Part shown: one piece after another, positions 24,443-33,250 of the stretch | How the letters are laid out: each line of letters starts with the position of its first letter | Numbering within the stretch: the stretch's first letter is position 1 | NCBI RefSeq assembly: GCF_004364635.1 | Contig: NZ_SOAX01000003.1 | Location: forward strand, 468,499-532,498 | DNA: 64,000 bases | Source of the DNA: Halospina denitrificans | GTDB taxonomy: Bacteria > Pseudomonadota > Gammaproteobacteria > Pseudomonadales > Oleiphilaceae | Reading direction: 5' to 3' | The notes under the pieces: model-generated | Told to the model about the DNA's origin: nothing | Databases searched by the model: none | Seen by the model: only the letters and a program-made list of their open reading frames with translations | Position numbers and translations under genes: made by a program

Positions 24443-25501
24443 ATGAGAGCCACTGCGCCCCCCAAACACCTGACAATCACCGTTATGCTTGTTGGCGGCA
24501 TTGCGCTCGCCTATGTGCTCTATCCGGCATCGCCCGGTCCCGAGGAACCGGATCAGCCACAGAAGGCCGCAGAAAGCGTGACGCAAACAGACACCCCCAA
24601 CGCCACAGAATCGCGCAGAAAGGCATCAAAGGAGGAAGCCCCGGCCATGCAGGGCGACCTCAGCTTTGAAGAAGTCGTTGAATTGATGCAGGAGCGCCAT
24701 GGCGGTGAGCTGGGAACCCGCCTGGGTCAGATTGATATGATCAATGCCCTCATTGCATACCTGAAGAAGACGCACCCGGACAACTGGCAGGCCATGATGG
24801 AAAAACTGCTGAATGCGGCATTCCCGGACCAGGCGGCTGAACTTCTGGAACTTGCCAACAATCACCTCGAATACGTGGCCTGGCGTCGACAGGCCGATGC
24901 CGAACTGCGCCAGCTCGACAACGACGCCCGTATGGAGATGCTGATGGAGCAGCGCCGTGAGATCTTCGGCGAAGCAGTGGCGGAAGATCTCTGGAAGCAC
25001 CAGATCAGGGACTACGAAACGCAGAAGGCCATCGAGCGCCTTGCCTCGGAAAGCGATCGCCCTGTGAACGAGCGGCTTGACGAGTTCAGCAGCGTGGTTA
25101 AAGAGAACTATTCCGAGGAGGCCCTGAAGAACCAGAGCACAAGCATGGGCGACTCCTTCGCCAGCCAGTTTCTGGAGGCCACCCAGGACGAACTCAGGGA
25201 CATGGAAGCGCAGCAGCGCCAGCAAACCATCAATGAAACACGCCGGCAGCTCGGCTACAGCGAGAGCGCTGTCGAGAACCTGGCACGCCTGGACCGCACC
25301 CGTGACAAGCGCTGGGAATCCGGTGAACAGTACATGGAAAAGCGCGAGCGGATCATGGCCAATTACGAAGGCGAAGAACGCCAGGAACGCCTCAGGTCCG
25401 CACGTGAACAGATCCAGGGCGCCTCGGCCGACACCATTCGCAAGGAAGAAGAATCGGGCCACTTCCGCTTCGAGCAGGAAAGGACATACGGGCTGCAGTA
25501 A
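24443..25501 (+). CDS. lifO: Lipase-specific foldase (lipase chaperone)
   Basis: A 352-residue membrane-anchored steric chaperone. It has an N-terminal anchor (ITVMLVGGIALAYVLY), a variable Pro/Ala/Glu-rich linker, and a long charged helical domain. RREIFGEAVAEDLW near residue 172 corresponds to the family's 'RR..(F/L)G.E.A' stretch, and RLDRTRDKRWESGEQYMEKR to the C-terminal mini-domain. The usual N-terminal RxxFDY(F/C)LSA activation motif is not visible. Position directly after the lipase supports the call. It acts in the periplasm to activate the lipase before type II export. Confidence 0.8.
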   Translation: MRATAPPKHLTITVMLVGGIALAYVLYPASPGPEEPDQPQKAAESVTQTDTPNATESRRKASKEEAPAMQGDLSFEEVVELMQERHGGELGTRLGQIDMINALIAYLKKTHPDNWQAMMEKLLNAAFPDQAAELLELANNHLEYVAWRRQADAELRQLDNDARMEMLMEQRREIFGEAVAEDLWKHQIRDYETQKAIERLASESDRPVNERLDEFSSVVKENYSEEALKNQSTSMGDSFASQFLEATQDELRDMEAQQRQQTINETRRQLGYSESAVENLARLDRTRDKRWESGEQYMEKRERIMANYEGEERQERLRSAREQIQGASADTIRKEEESGHFRFEQERTYGLQ

Positions 25502-25637
25502 AACCTGCATGGCAACGGGCCCTGTGGAGGCTCATCCCGCCAGTGTGTAGGGCCAAATCTTTTAGCGTGTAGATAGTTGCTCTTTGCACTATAGTAAAAG
25601 AAACAGGCCACACTCGCTGGACCAGGAGAGCTTGACC

Positions 25638-26657
25638 GTGTCTGTCCCTGTTACTGATGTCCCGGATATCCACCTTCTCAAGGGCATGCTGGACACCATG
25701 ATCGACCACGTCTTCCTGATGCGCGTCGAGGAAGACCGTTACCGCATGGTGTACTGCAATCATGCCATGGAAAACTTCATGCACGCGTCCCGGAGCATGC
25801 TCCAGGACCGATTCCTGGACGACATCATCCCCGACCCCGTGCTGTACCAGCGCATTACCGATAACTACCAGCGAGCACTGGCAGCAGACCGCGCCCTGCG
25901 CTACGAGGAAACGACCGAGGGGTTCCAGCCGGCGCCTTATACGATTTTCGATACCCGAATCGCTCCTCTTACCGCCAGTGACGGCCAGGTCCGCTACATC
26001 TGCGGCATCTCCCGGGACATCACGGCGCGCCGCAATGCCGAAACCGCCCTGCAGCACACCAACCAGACCCTGAAGCATCAGCTCGTGGAGATCCAGCGGC
26101 TGCAGGAACAGCTGCAGAACGACGCCGTCCGCGACCCGCTGACCAACCTGTTCAACCGGCGGTACTTCATGGAGAGCCTGACCCGCGAACTGCACCGGGC
26201 TCAACGTGAGAACTACCCCATCACCCTGATGATGCTCGACATCGATTACTTCAAGTCCCTGAACGACGACTTCGGCCACGCCGCCGGCGACCGGGTGCTC
26301 ACCGCTTTCAGCCACCAGCTGCGCGAGGGTATGCGCACCGAGGACGTGGTAAGCCGCTGGGGCGGCGAGGAATTCCTGATCATGATGCCTGGGCTCGCGC
26401 TCAAAGATGCCCGCAACCGCATCGAGACCTGGCGCCAGAATTACAGCCCGATGGCAATCACCCTCGGCGGGCGAGAGCTGAACATCCGATTCTCAGCGGG
26501 ACTCGCCACGGCTCCGCAACATGGCCTGGATCCCGACGAGCTGATCAATGCCGCCGATGCCGCCCTCTACCATGCCAAGACAGAGGGCCGTGACCAGGTT
26601 CAGGTCTTCCAGTCCTATGGCATCGAGGCTGACCGCACCAACGAGAGTGCCGAATAA
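25638..26657 (+). CDS. PAS-GGDEF diguanylate cyclase
   Basis: A 340-residue cytoplasmic protein with an N-terminal PAS domain (HVFLMRVEEDRYRMVYCNHA to FDTRIAPLTASDGQ), a coiled coil, and a GGDEF domain with RDPLTNLFNRRYF, MLDIDYFKSLNDDFGHAAGD and the active-site GGEEF (SRWGGEEFLIMMPG). It should make c-di-GMP. No RxxD inhibitory site is evident. The start is ambiguous: AGGAG at 25624 best fits the GTG at 25638, with TTG at 25632 and 25584 as alternatives. It is convergent with the DUF7352-like gene, with a shared hairpin terminator between. Confidence 0.9.
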   Translation: MSVPVTDVPDIHLLKGMLDTMIDHVFLMRVEEDRYRMVYCNHAMENFMHASRSMLQDRFLDDIIPDPVLYQRITDNYQRALAADRALRYEETTEGFQPAPYTIFDTRIAPLTASDGQVRYICGISRDITARRNAETALQHTNQTLKHQLVEIQRLQEQLQNDAVRDPLTNLFNRRYFMESLTRELHRAQRENYPITLMMLDIDYFKSLNDDFGHAAGDRVLTAFSHQLREGMRTEDVVSRWGGEEFLIMMPGLALKDARNRIETWRQNYSPMAITLGGRELNIRFSAGLATAPQHGLDPDELINAADAALYHAKTEGRDQVQVFQSYGIEADRTNESAE

Positions 26658-26672
26658 TCATCTGCAGCCAAT

Positions 26673-26690
26673 AAGGCCCCGAAGGGCCTT
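26673..26690. terminator. Bidirectional hairpin terminator
   Basis: AAGGCCC-CGAA-GGGCCTT, a 7-bp stem with a stable CGAA tetraloop, flanked by T residues on one side and A/T on the other. It lies between the convergent cyclase gene (ends 26657) and the small gene ending at 26703. Confidence 0.75.
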
Positions 26691-26702
26691 TGAGGATGGC
26701 CG

Positions 26703-27068
26703 CTACGCCGACCTGATCTGCTCGAATGAGGTTGCATTCAACAGCTCTGGATGAACGCCCCGACCAGCAACGATACCATTGCTCACCACCGGCTGGGCCA
26801 CCTCGAACACGTGGTAGGCCTCTGGCCCGAATGGATCCAGAGCGGTGTCCAGGTACTCGTAGCTGCTCGGTACCGGATCCCCCGAATAAGCCACGACAAA
26901 CTGGCGCTTAACCGTCGGGATGGCCGCACTCAGCGGTTGCTCAACCCACAGATAGACTCCCTTCATGGGCACCAGGTACTCGCAGCGGACCACTCGATAG
27001 CCTTCACGCAGCTTCAGTGTATTGACTTCCTTACCGCATTCGAGACGAAACTTGTGGATTGTTTTCAT
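26703..27068 (-). CDS. DUF7352-like small protein, function unknown
   Basis: A 121-residue protein beginning KTIHKFRLECGKEVNTLKLR, with GVYLWVEQPL and VVAYSGDPVP in the middle. The opening (TIxKF.L......L.LP.G...L) resembles small phage T4-like DUF7352 proteins. The C-terminal third (EVAQPVVSNGIVAGRGVHPE) is unmatched. AGGAG precedes the ATG at 27068. Monocistronic between the terminator and the NhaR-like gene. Confidence 0.6.
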   Translation of the reverse strand: MKTIHKFRLECGKEVNTLKLREGYRVVRCEYLVPMKGVYLWVEQPLSAAIPTVKRQFVVAYSGDPVPSSYEYLDTALDPFGPEAYHVFEVAQPVVSNGIVAGRGVHPELLNATSFEQIRSA

Positions 27069-27161
27069 GGCTTTTCTCCTCTGGGACACAGCCTCATAAT
27101 CCACTATCGTTCTGTCGATAAAAATAAGGTTTTTTAATCTTTATAGTTCGTTTTTTTCGAA

Positions 27162-28058
27162 CTAATCTTCCAGTTCCGGACGCTCCCGGAGCAATTCAGC
27201 CACCGCCGCATTATGGCTGCCACGCGCCCGGGTTACCGCAAAGAGCGTCTCCCTCACCTCCGCAATGCTGGCCACGTGCTCCACATGGTACTGGCTGCAG
27301 ACCTCGTGGCGGATGGCAGTGGGAGCCGCGAAATAGCCGAACCCCTGGCGTCCGAATACCTTGATCAACGCACTGTCGTCCACCTCGGCCGCCACCTTTA
27401 CCCGGATCCCCTGGCTGGAAAACCAGTTCATCAGGGCATTGATATAGGGGGCGTCAAGGGAGGTTGCGAGGAACGGCTCCAGATCCAGACTGGCCGGAAA
27501 ATCCGCACGGAGTCGGGCTGCCAGTGCCGGCGCCGCAAACAGCGACATCGAGGAGCTCCCCAATCGATGTGAGCGGAAATGGCTGGCCTCGGCCGAGGGG
27601 GGCTGGCGGTCCGTGAGCACCACGTCCAGCTCCCGTTGCGCGAGACGCCTGAGCAACTCGACGGTATCCCCACTGTGGACATTCAGGCGCACCTCCCGTT
27701 CCAGCTCAAGAGCCGGTTCCGTCAGGTGATAGGCAATCAGCTTATGGATAGAGGCCGAAACACCGACCGACAGCCGCAACGGCCGGTCTTCCGGGGGTTG
27801 GCGCAGCACCTCGCTCAGCGCGTGGGCGGTCTCGAACATATCATCCGCGTAACCGAACACGGTCTGCCCAAAGTTGGTCAGCTGCAGCGAACGGTTGGCC
27901 CGCCGGAACAACGCGTTCCCCAGCGAAGCCTCAAAGGTCGCCAGCTGGCCGCTGAGCGTCTGGGGGGTCAGGTCCAGCATTTCAGCCGCACGGGCAATGG
28001 AGCCTTCATGGGCAATGACCCAGAAGTGGTAAAGGTGACGAAGGTTCAGATCCTGCAC
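27162..28058 (-). CDS. LysR family regulator, NhaR-like
   Basis: A 298-residue LysR-type regulator. The N-terminal helix-turn-helix is NhaR-like: LNLRHLYHFWVIAHEGSIAR and LDLTPQTLSGQLATFE. The effector domain runs from about residue 90. NhaR activates the NhaA Na+/H+ antiporter in response to sodium and alkali; here no nhaA is adjacent, but a NhaP-type antiporter lies at 43340-44623. The target is therefore open. It reads in the same direction as the upstream TPR gene, which ends 58 bases before its start. Confidence 0.88.
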   Translation of the reverse strand: MQDLNLRHLYHFWVIAHEGSIARAAEMLDLTPQTLSGQLATFEASLGNALFRRANRSLQLTNFGQTVFGYADDMFETAHALSEVLRQPPEDRPLRLSVGVSASIHKLIAYHLTEPALELEREVRLNVHSGDTVELLRRLAQRELDVVLTDRQPPSAEASHFRSHRLGSSSMSLFAAPALAARLRADFPASLDLEPFLATSLDAPYINALMNWFSSQGIRVKVAAEVDDSALIKVFGRQGFGYFAAPTAIRHEVCSQYHVEHVASIAEVRETLFAVTRARGSHNAAVAELLRERPELED

Positions 28059-28116
28059 CGCCGGTTTCCAATCTCCGATAATAGCTGTGATTTTGGAGAA
28101 TACTCGCGACGCTTTG

Positions 28117-29739
28117 CTACTCGGTGCCCGTCATTATCGCGTGGCTCGAGCCACGCTCGGTCCCAGGGGCGGTTTCCCGCAGCCGTTGCGACCAGAGAGT
28201 AGCGGCGTCCGCATCATCGGCGGCATCCGCCGCCCGGGCAGCGCCAGCGAGGGTATTGTAGCGCTTCGGCCATGTGCCATTCGACTTCTCGTAAGCAACC
28301 AGCGCCTCGCCGGGGCGCTCAAGGGCAAGCAGCAGGTCCCCCAGGGCCTCGTAGGGTGGCAGCAGCGCGCCCGGGGTCACCGGGTGTTTCTCGACGCTCG
28401 CCTCCAGCTCCCCGGCAGACCGCATCAGCGTGATGGCCTTCTCAGGCTCGCCTTCGGCCTTTGCGATCCAACCGGCCAGAATCCGGCGGTCTGTTTCAAT
28501 GTAGGTCGAAAAGCGCTGATCGGCGGCGAACCTGGCATTGTCAGCCAGTGTCACCAGCCGCTGTTCCGCCTCGCGGGCGGTTTCCAGGTCACCGGTGTGC
28601 ACGGCGCCCAGTCCCCGGGCAAACGAAGTCAGGCCTGCCGGCCAGGAAAACTGCTCCCGATTGATGTTTTCGGGATCGCGGGGCGCCAGGGCCGCTGCTG
28701 CTTCCCAGTCCCGTGCTTCCACGGCGAGCCGCGCCGGAATGGAGGCAAGGTGAAAGGCGCCAGGGAAGTTCGCCTCATGCGGCCCGTTGGCCTGGGCTTC
28801 TTCCCACACGTCCTGCGCCGCGCTGTCCTCACCGCGCTGGAGATAGCCATAGACCAGATAATCGAGGGCGTGGATGTAATGGAAGGATTTAGCACCATCC
28901 GCTATGTGATTCACGGCGACATCAGCCGAGCGGCGATTCCACTCAATCACGAGGGGCCAGTCTCCAAGGCGCACATAGATGTGGGATGGCATATGCAGGG
29001 CGTGGGGAACATCGGGAGCAATCGCCCCATAGGAGGCCACGATCCTGGTTGCGTTCCCCGCGCGGCCATCGGCATCGGTGGAGTGGATGGTGTAATGAAC
29101 CGCCCCCGGATGGGTAGGCTCGGTTTCCCAGGCCCTGCGCAGGACCTGTTCCGCTTCACCGTGCAAGGCTTTGCGTTCATCGGAAGACGCCGCCAGCGTG
29201 AGGCGGGACAACGCATAGAGTGAGGCAACGTCAAGATCCCGGGGAAAGGCTTCATACGCTGCCTCCATGCCCTCGGCCCAGCCGGCTAAACGCTCTTTAA
29301 CTGCATCGGTTTCCGGTTCGAAGAACGCCGCCGTCGCCTCAATCAGCCTCTGCTCGCGGGGCTCCTGTGCGGCTTCGCGTGCTTTCCGGATTGCCTCGCG
29401 GCCACGGGCAATATCGGCCGCGTCCGGGGTGGTCCCCCATAAAGGTTGGAACAGGGTCGTGGCGATGCCCCAATGGGCCATGGCGCAGCCGGGATCGGCC
29501 CGGGCAATGGCCTCAAACTCCCCTCGGGCCTGGGTGTACATCATGTGATGCATCATACCAAGCGCGTGATCCACGTCAGCGCGGACAGCATCAGCACAGT
29601 CGGCCTGAAAGTCTACGGTGCCGATCGTATCGCCGGCGCTGGCCGAATGCGCATCGTTCATAGTTTGCTGCTGCGCTGTGGCGGGAAGTGCCAGGCCCAG
29701 GGACGCGAAAAGGACGGCAAGGCGAAGTGATGGTTTCAT
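28117..29739 (-). CDS. Exported TPR-repeat protein
   Basis: A 540-residue protein with a signal peptide (LRLAVLFASLGLALPATAQ). The mature part is helical, with TPR-like repeats such as HALGMMHHMMYTQARGEFEA and MAHWGIATTLFQP, and conserved His-rich pieces (VHYTIHSTDAD, HALHMPSHIYVRLGDW, FHYIHALDYLVYGYL). This pattern is found in a widespread family of periplasmic tetratricopeptide proteins of unknown function. ATG at 29739 is chosen because it starts the signal peptide. Confidence 0.8.
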   Translation of the reverse strand: MKPSLRLAVLFASLGLALPATAQQQTMNDAHSASAGDTIGTVDFQADCADAVRADVDHALGMMHHMMYTQARGEFEAIARADPGCAMAHWGIATTLFQPLWGTTPDAADIARGREAIRKAREAAQEPREQRLIEATAAFFEPETDAVKERLAGWAEGMEAAYEAFPRDLDVASLYALSRLTLAASSDERKALHGEAEQVLRRAWETEPTHPGAVHYTIHSTDADGRAGNATRIVASYGAIAPDVPHALHMPSHIYVRLGDWPLVIEWNRRSADVAVNHIADGAKSFHYIHALDYLVYGYLQRGEDSAAQDVWEEAQANGPHEANFPGAFHLASIPARLAVEARDWEAAAALAPRDPENINREQFSWPAGLTSFARGLGAVHTGDLETAREAEQRLVTLADNARFAADQRFSTYIETDRRILAGWIAKAEGEPEKAITLMRSAGELEASVEKHPVTPGALLPPYEALGDLLLALERPGEALVAYEKSNGTWPKRYNTLAGAARAADAADDADAATLWSQRLRETAPGTERGSSHAIMTGTE

Positions 29740-29899
29740 GGCGGGACTCCATTTCCGTGTTGCTTTTGGAGCCGGCATGTCATACATCGATCAGGCACTT
29801 AAAACACACGATTAGACACTGGTCAAGCATGCGCAGCTTGTCACTCCAACAATACGCCGATCCCTGCGCCTTCGCCAGCGCGACCAGCTCTCTTTTTGA

Positions 29900-30229
29900 T
29901 CATGTGGGTGGTGGGCGTCGTCCCGTTTCATCAGCGTCACTCCCGGATAGACGCGGAAGCATGGGCAGCAGTGAGGTGATCAGTCTGACAATGGCGTCGA
30001 GCTGTCGAACTTCCTTCCGGAAGTGCCCCACCCGCGCGGTGACCCTGGGAGTTAATCGCACAAGTACCGGCGCGATCCTGGCGACAAGCATGCCACCCAG
30101 AAAGGCGGGGATGAGGACCACGGGATGACGAAGCCGCGAGAGGGCCCGCTCCCGGTGCAGGCGAATGCGGGGCCCGTAACCCATAAGCGTATCGCGTTGC
30201 TGGGCGACCCTGTTCTCCAGTGAAGGCAC
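29900..30229 (-). CDS. Small membrane-associated protein, third gene of the DUF883/holin-like operon
   Basis: A 109-residue basic protein with one hydrophobic segment (HPVVLIPAFLGGMLVARIAP) and amphipathic flanks. GTG start at 30229, five bases after the stop of the holin-like gene, with AGGAG just upstream. Small proteins like this commonly follow DUF883 and holin-like genes in Proteobacteria; they are thought to act at the envelope, but no function is known. Confidence 0.7.
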   Translation of the reverse strand: MPSLENRVAQQRDTLMGYGPRIRLHRERALSRLRHPVVLIPAFLGGMLVARIAPVLVRLTPRVTARVGHFRKEVRQLDAIVRLITSLLPMLPRLSGSDADETGRRPPPT

Positions 30230-30234
30230 GGCTG

Positions 30235-30705
30235 CTACTCCTGTTGGTCCACGTTGCGGGACGCGTCGTCCAGCAGGGTCCGTACAGCAAGGCGCGTCTC
30301 CGGAAACACCAGCCGGCGGGCAAGCCGTTTCAGCACGAGCAAAAGCGCTCCCACACAGGACACGTTGACCAGTGATGCGGCGGCAATGCTCAACGTCATG
30401 CCCAGGCCCGTATATTCGTACAGGCCGGCGGCGACGATAAGCGTAATGGAGAGCCAGACCCCCAGTATCACGAGCCCAAGCACCACACCGAGCACCATCA
30501 TCATAAAGACGGTCTTGAATACAAGACGCGTCTCCAGGCCCAGAAGCTGGGCCGTATCCCGCGCGGATACACCAATCAGCGTGAAGAAGGTGGCAGCGTC
30601 CGCGAACGTGCCATCAACGTCGTTTTCTTCATCGCTGAAGGCGCGTTCCGGGTCCTGTTCATGCCGGTCGCCCGGCGCTGCCTCGCCGGTTTCCGAGTTC
30701 TGCAT
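30235..30705 (-). CDS. Phage-holin-like superfamily III membrane protein (YqjE-like)
   Basis: A protein of about 156 residues with an acidic N-terminus and two membrane helices (MMMVLGVVLGLVILGVWLSI, and ASLVNVSCVGALLLVL). It matches the YqjE/holin superfamily III pattern and sits in the usual YqjD-YqjE-YqjK-like order after DUF883. A longer start at 30738 would overlap the DUF883 gene by 25 bases; neither start has a clear ribosome site. Likely a stress-induced inner-membrane protein. Confidence 0.78.
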   Translation of the reverse strand: MQNSETGEAAPGDRHEQDPERAFSDEENDVDGTFADAATFFTLIGVSARDTAQLLGLETRLVFKTVFMMMVLGVVLGLVILGVWLSITLIVAAGLYEYTGLGMTLSIAAASLVNVSCVGALLLVLKRLARRLVFPETRLAVRTLLDDASRNVDQQE

Positions 30706-30713
30706 GTCGTGTG

Positions 30714-31001
30714 CTACCGACGACGAGCAGTCAGCCATGAAAACAGCACGCCAACAATAAAGGCGATGCCAATGGACATCAGCGGGTTCTCGCGGACGTA
30801 GCTGTTCGCGCGATCGACCGCCTCATCCGCCTGCTGACGCCCCTTAGCTGCCGCCTCGCGAGCACGCTCCTCGGCCTGGGATGCATGCTCCCGAGCGTAC
30901 TCTTCAGCCCTGCCAAAGGTCTCACCAGCCCTGTCCACCGCTTCATGAGCCTTACCCACAAACTGATCGGTGGTTTCGTGTTCCCTTGCGTTCCTGGCCA
31001 T
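30714..31001 (-). CDS. DUF883 (ElaB/YqjD-like) ribosome/membrane-associated protein
   Basis: A 95-residue protein with an alanine- and charge-rich coiled coil (AREHASQAEERAREAAAKGR) and a C-terminal membrane anchor (NPLMSIGIAFIVGVLFSWLT) ending in RRR. This is the DUF883/YqjD architecture. E. coli homologues tether ribosomes to the inner membrane in stationary phase. AGGAGG precedes the ATG at 31001. First gene of a three-gene minus-strand operon. Confidence 0.88.
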   Translation of the reverse strand: MARNAREHETTDQFVGKAHEAVDRAGETFGRAEEYAREHASQAEERAREAAAKGRQQADEAVDRANSYVRENPLMSIGIAFIVGVLFSWLTARRR

Positions 31002-31106
31002 GATCTTATCCTCCTGACACCCCTGATCCACTCTTAAATGGCGGGGTGTATAGGTGAGCTTTCAGACACCGGAGGCACATCGTGCCCCCGTTGTCCGTGG
31101 GTTGGA

Positions 31107-31583
31107 TTATTCTTCTTGGTCGCTTCTGAATTCGGGCGCGTTACGCAGCGTTTCCTCGTCCATGTCCACGTAGAACACGGATTCATTTTCTTCCTGGGAT
31201 TGCTGCAGTTGATCCCACGCAAGGCCGACCTTCTGTCCGCCCAGTCCGAGGAAGCTGCCAGTCGAGAGCACGACGCCAGCGATATTGCCGTCTTTGCCGA
31301 TAACAAGATCCTGGATCTGGCCGATTTCCTCACCGGATTCGCGGTGCTTGACGCTCTGGCCAATCAGTTCGTCGGCGTAGCTTCCACCAGCGGGCTTACC
31401 GCTGAGGTACTTCTCGCCGGAGCTCTGCTGCATGCCGGAACGTTGCTGCTCGCTGGAACGCTCCTGGTCCTGCATCTGCATGCCGTCGTCGCTCTCAGCA
31501 AATGCGGCGGTGCTCAGTGCCAATGCCGGGACGAGCGCAGCCGAAAGGGTAAGTGCGGTTAGATTTTTCATAACTTTCATCAT
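31107..31583 (-). CDS. Exported PRC-barrel domain protein
   Basis: A 158-residue protein with a signal peptide (LTLSAALVPALALSTAAFA), a Gln/Ser-rich linker and a PRC barrel (LIGQSVKHRESGEEIGQIQD then LVIGKDGNIAGVVLSTGSF). Such proteins are common stress-induced periplasmic proteins in Marinobacter, Halomonas and Pseudomonas-like bacteria. AGGAG precedes the start; ATG codons at 31583 and 31580 are both possible. A copy of the palindromic element lies about 110 bases upstream. Confidence 0.85.
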   Translation of the reverse strand: MMKVMKNLTALTLSAALVPALALSTAAFAESDDGMQMQDQERSSEQQRSGMQQSSGEKYLSGKPAGGSYADELIGQSVKHRESGEEIGQIQDLVIGKDGNIAGVVLSTGSFLGLGGQKVGLAWDQLQQSQEENESVFYVDMDEETLRNAPEFRSDQEE

Positions 31584-31688
31584 TGTTTCTCCTATGTTTC
31601 CGGCAGTTTGCCGGACCCTCCTGGGTCTAAAATCGCAATTCCCTGGTAGCGGGAATGCTGTTCCAGCGTCGGCCGAAACGAACGCCTT

Positions 31689-31710
31689 GTCGGTGCGCTA
31701 GCACACACAG
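31689..31710. promoter_or_regulatory. Palindromic regulatory element, PRC-barrel / AI-2E permease intergenic copy
   Basis: The core GTGCGCTAGCAC (31693-31704) is a near-perfect palindrome in the longer site TGTCGGTGCGCTAGCACACA. It lies between the divergent PRC-barrel and AI-2E family genes. Unlike several other copies, it has no good -10 hexamer at the common spacing on either strand. Confidence 0.5.
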
Positions 31711-31884
31711 GTTCCGGGAATCTCTCTTTCCGATGAGAGGCAGGTTCAACGCCGGGGAAAAATGACTCCCCTAAGTTCGACAAGGCACAGACCAGACATC
31801 GCGCTCCCGCCTATCCTGAAAACAACGCAGTGGTGAACTACTGCTGTTGGAGACATCCGCAAGGGACTAAGACAGGAGTTGGCA

Positions 31885-33030
31885 ATGCCCAACGGCGTGC
31901 ATGAATCCGAGGCGGGCGGAGCGAAGGATAAACGCCTGTTCAGCCCGGCTGAATTTCGCTTGTTCCGCTGCACCGCGGTTCTGTTGTCGCTGGTTGCACT
32001 GATTGCCCTCACCGGACTCATCGTTTGGTCATTCGGCTGGATACTGAGTACGTTTTACAACCTGCTCCTGTCGCTGTCCGTCGCCGGTATTCTGGCGCTG
32101 GTGCTTCATCCTGTGGTGGAGTTTCTCGAACGCCGGCTTCACTTACCCCGCTTACTGGCAGTCAGTGTTCTGCTGGTGGTCTTTTTTGCGGGTATTGGTG
32201 GTCTGCTTTTCCTGCTTATCCCTCCCCTGGTCAGCCAGGCTGTCCAGTTGATGACCGTTCTGCCCGATACCCTGGCGAGCTGGCAGGAATACGTCTCCTA
32301 TCACTTCCCGGAACTCACCGACATGATTGAATCCAGCATGGAGAGCAACGGTGAGGAGAAATCCGAGCCGGTCATGGAGGATCCGGGCGAAACCATCATG
32401 TCCTATATGGGGATGCTGGCAGCTCTCGGTTTCGTACCCCTGTTCCTGTTCTTCACCCTCCTGTCCGGGAACCTCCTTCGGGAAAAGGCATCCGAGCTGT
32501 TATCCGTCTTCCACAACGCCACCCAGAAGAAAGTCCTGTATTTCATGGACGTGTTCGTGGGATACGTCAGCGCCTTCTTTCAGGGCCAGCTGATCATCGC
32601 CATGTGCATGGGCATCCTGTACGCCCTGAGCTTTACGCTGATCGGCCTGAACTACGGCGTGCTTGCCGGGCTGGTGCTGGGTCTGCTGAACATTGTCCCC
32701 TTCCTGGGCACCCTGATCGGCCTGCTGGCGATCCTGCCCATGGCCTATATGCAGCCTGAGGGCGGCGCTGAGCTGATGGTCCTCGCCGGGCTGGTGTTCC
32801 TGGCGGTGCAGGTCGTGGAAAGCTGGCTGCTGACCCCCAGGATCATGGCCAACCGCTCGGGCCTGCACCCGGCACTCGTGGTAATTTCCCTGTTCTTCTG
32901 GGGCACTGCCCTGAGCGGCATTATCGGCATGGTACTGGCGGTTCCCCTGACGGCGTTCTTCGTGGCCATCTGGAGCGAGATCAAGGCCAGCCTGAAACAG
33001 GTACTCAGCCGCAAGGATGCGACGTCATGA
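31885..33030 (+). CDS. AI-2E family transporter (YdiK/PerM-like)
   Basis: A 381-residue membrane protein with about eight helices. LALVLHPVVEFLERRLHLPR near residue 75 and the C-terminal LGLLNIVPFLGTLIGLLAIL and SGLHPALVVISLFFWGTALS are typical of the AI-2E permease family (TqsA, YdiK, PerM). Individual members export AI-2 or act in Na+/H+ exchange; substrate here is unknown. GGAG lies 7 bases before the ATG at 31885. An insert rich in Glu/Ser (ESSMESNGEEKSEPVMEDPG) falls in the periplasmic loop. Confidence 0.88.
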   Translation: MPNGVHESEAGGAKDKRLFSPAEFRLFRCTAVLLSLVALIALTGLIVWSFGWILSTFYNLLLSLSVAGILALVLHPVVEFLERRLHLPRLLAVSVLLVVFFAGIGGLLFLLIPPLVSQAVQLMTVLPDTLASWQEYVSYHFPELTDMIESSMESNGEEKSEPVMEDPGETIMSYMGMLAALGFVPLFLFFTLLSGNLLREKASELLSVFHNATQKKVLYFMDVFVGYVSAFFQGQLIIAMCMGILYALSFTLIGLNYGVLAGLVLGLLNIVPFLGTLIGLLAILPMAYMQPEGGAELMVLAGLVFLAVQVVESWLLTPRIMANRSGLHPALVVISLFFWGTALSGIIGMVLAVPLTAFFVAIWSEIKASLKQVLSRKDATS

Positions 33031-33095
33031 AAATTGTTCCTGGCATACTGGCCCTGTTGCTGGTGAGCGTGTCAGGAAGAGGGAGTTGGGGTTGA
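33027..33095 (+). CDS. Very short hydrophobic open frame after the permease, possibly a truncated leader
   Basis: A 22-codon frame (KIVPGILALLLVSVSGRGSW) whose ATG overlaps the permease stop (ATGA). It reads like the beginning of a signal peptide or lipoprotein that is cut off. No homologue recognised; it could be a remnant rather than a gene. Confidence 0.3.
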   Translation: MKIVPGILALLLVSVSGRGSWG

Positions 33096-33100
33096 GCGGT

Positions 33101-33144
33101 GCGTACGCTAGCGCACAGATTCTTCCACAGCGCGCTGTCATGAT
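33101..33144 (+). promoter_or_regulatory. Palindromic element and -10-like hexamer before the RsbRD-PAS-GGDEF gene
   Basis: GCGTACGCTAGCGCACAGAT (33101-33120) holds the right half-site of the palindrome in full (TAGCGCACAGAT). CATGAT at 33139-33144 begins 30 bases after the central TA, close to the spacing at the copies at 44821 and 48885. The cyclase gene starts at 33251. Confidence 0.55.
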
Positions 33145-33250
33145 CGAATCGAACCTCGCTGGGAGTTGGAGAAGCGAGGAAATGGACGACGGCGGGTGAC
33201 TCCGGGGCAGAAGCCAGGCCGGACGAGCCGGACGGAAAGGGAGCAGAGCA

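Noticed and set aside
28087..29223. Plus-strand frame of 378 codons
   Set aside because: Antisense to the exported TPR gene, whose signal peptide and repeats are clear.
30235..31001. Prophage lysis genes, because of the holin-like call
   Set aside because: The order DUF883, holin-like, small basic protein is the chromosomal YqjD-YqjE-YqjK-type stress operon; no endolysin or other phage gene is nearby.
31784..31791. GCACAGAC half-site upstream of the AI-2E family permease
   Set aside because: A single 8-base half-site without the other arm is expected by chance.
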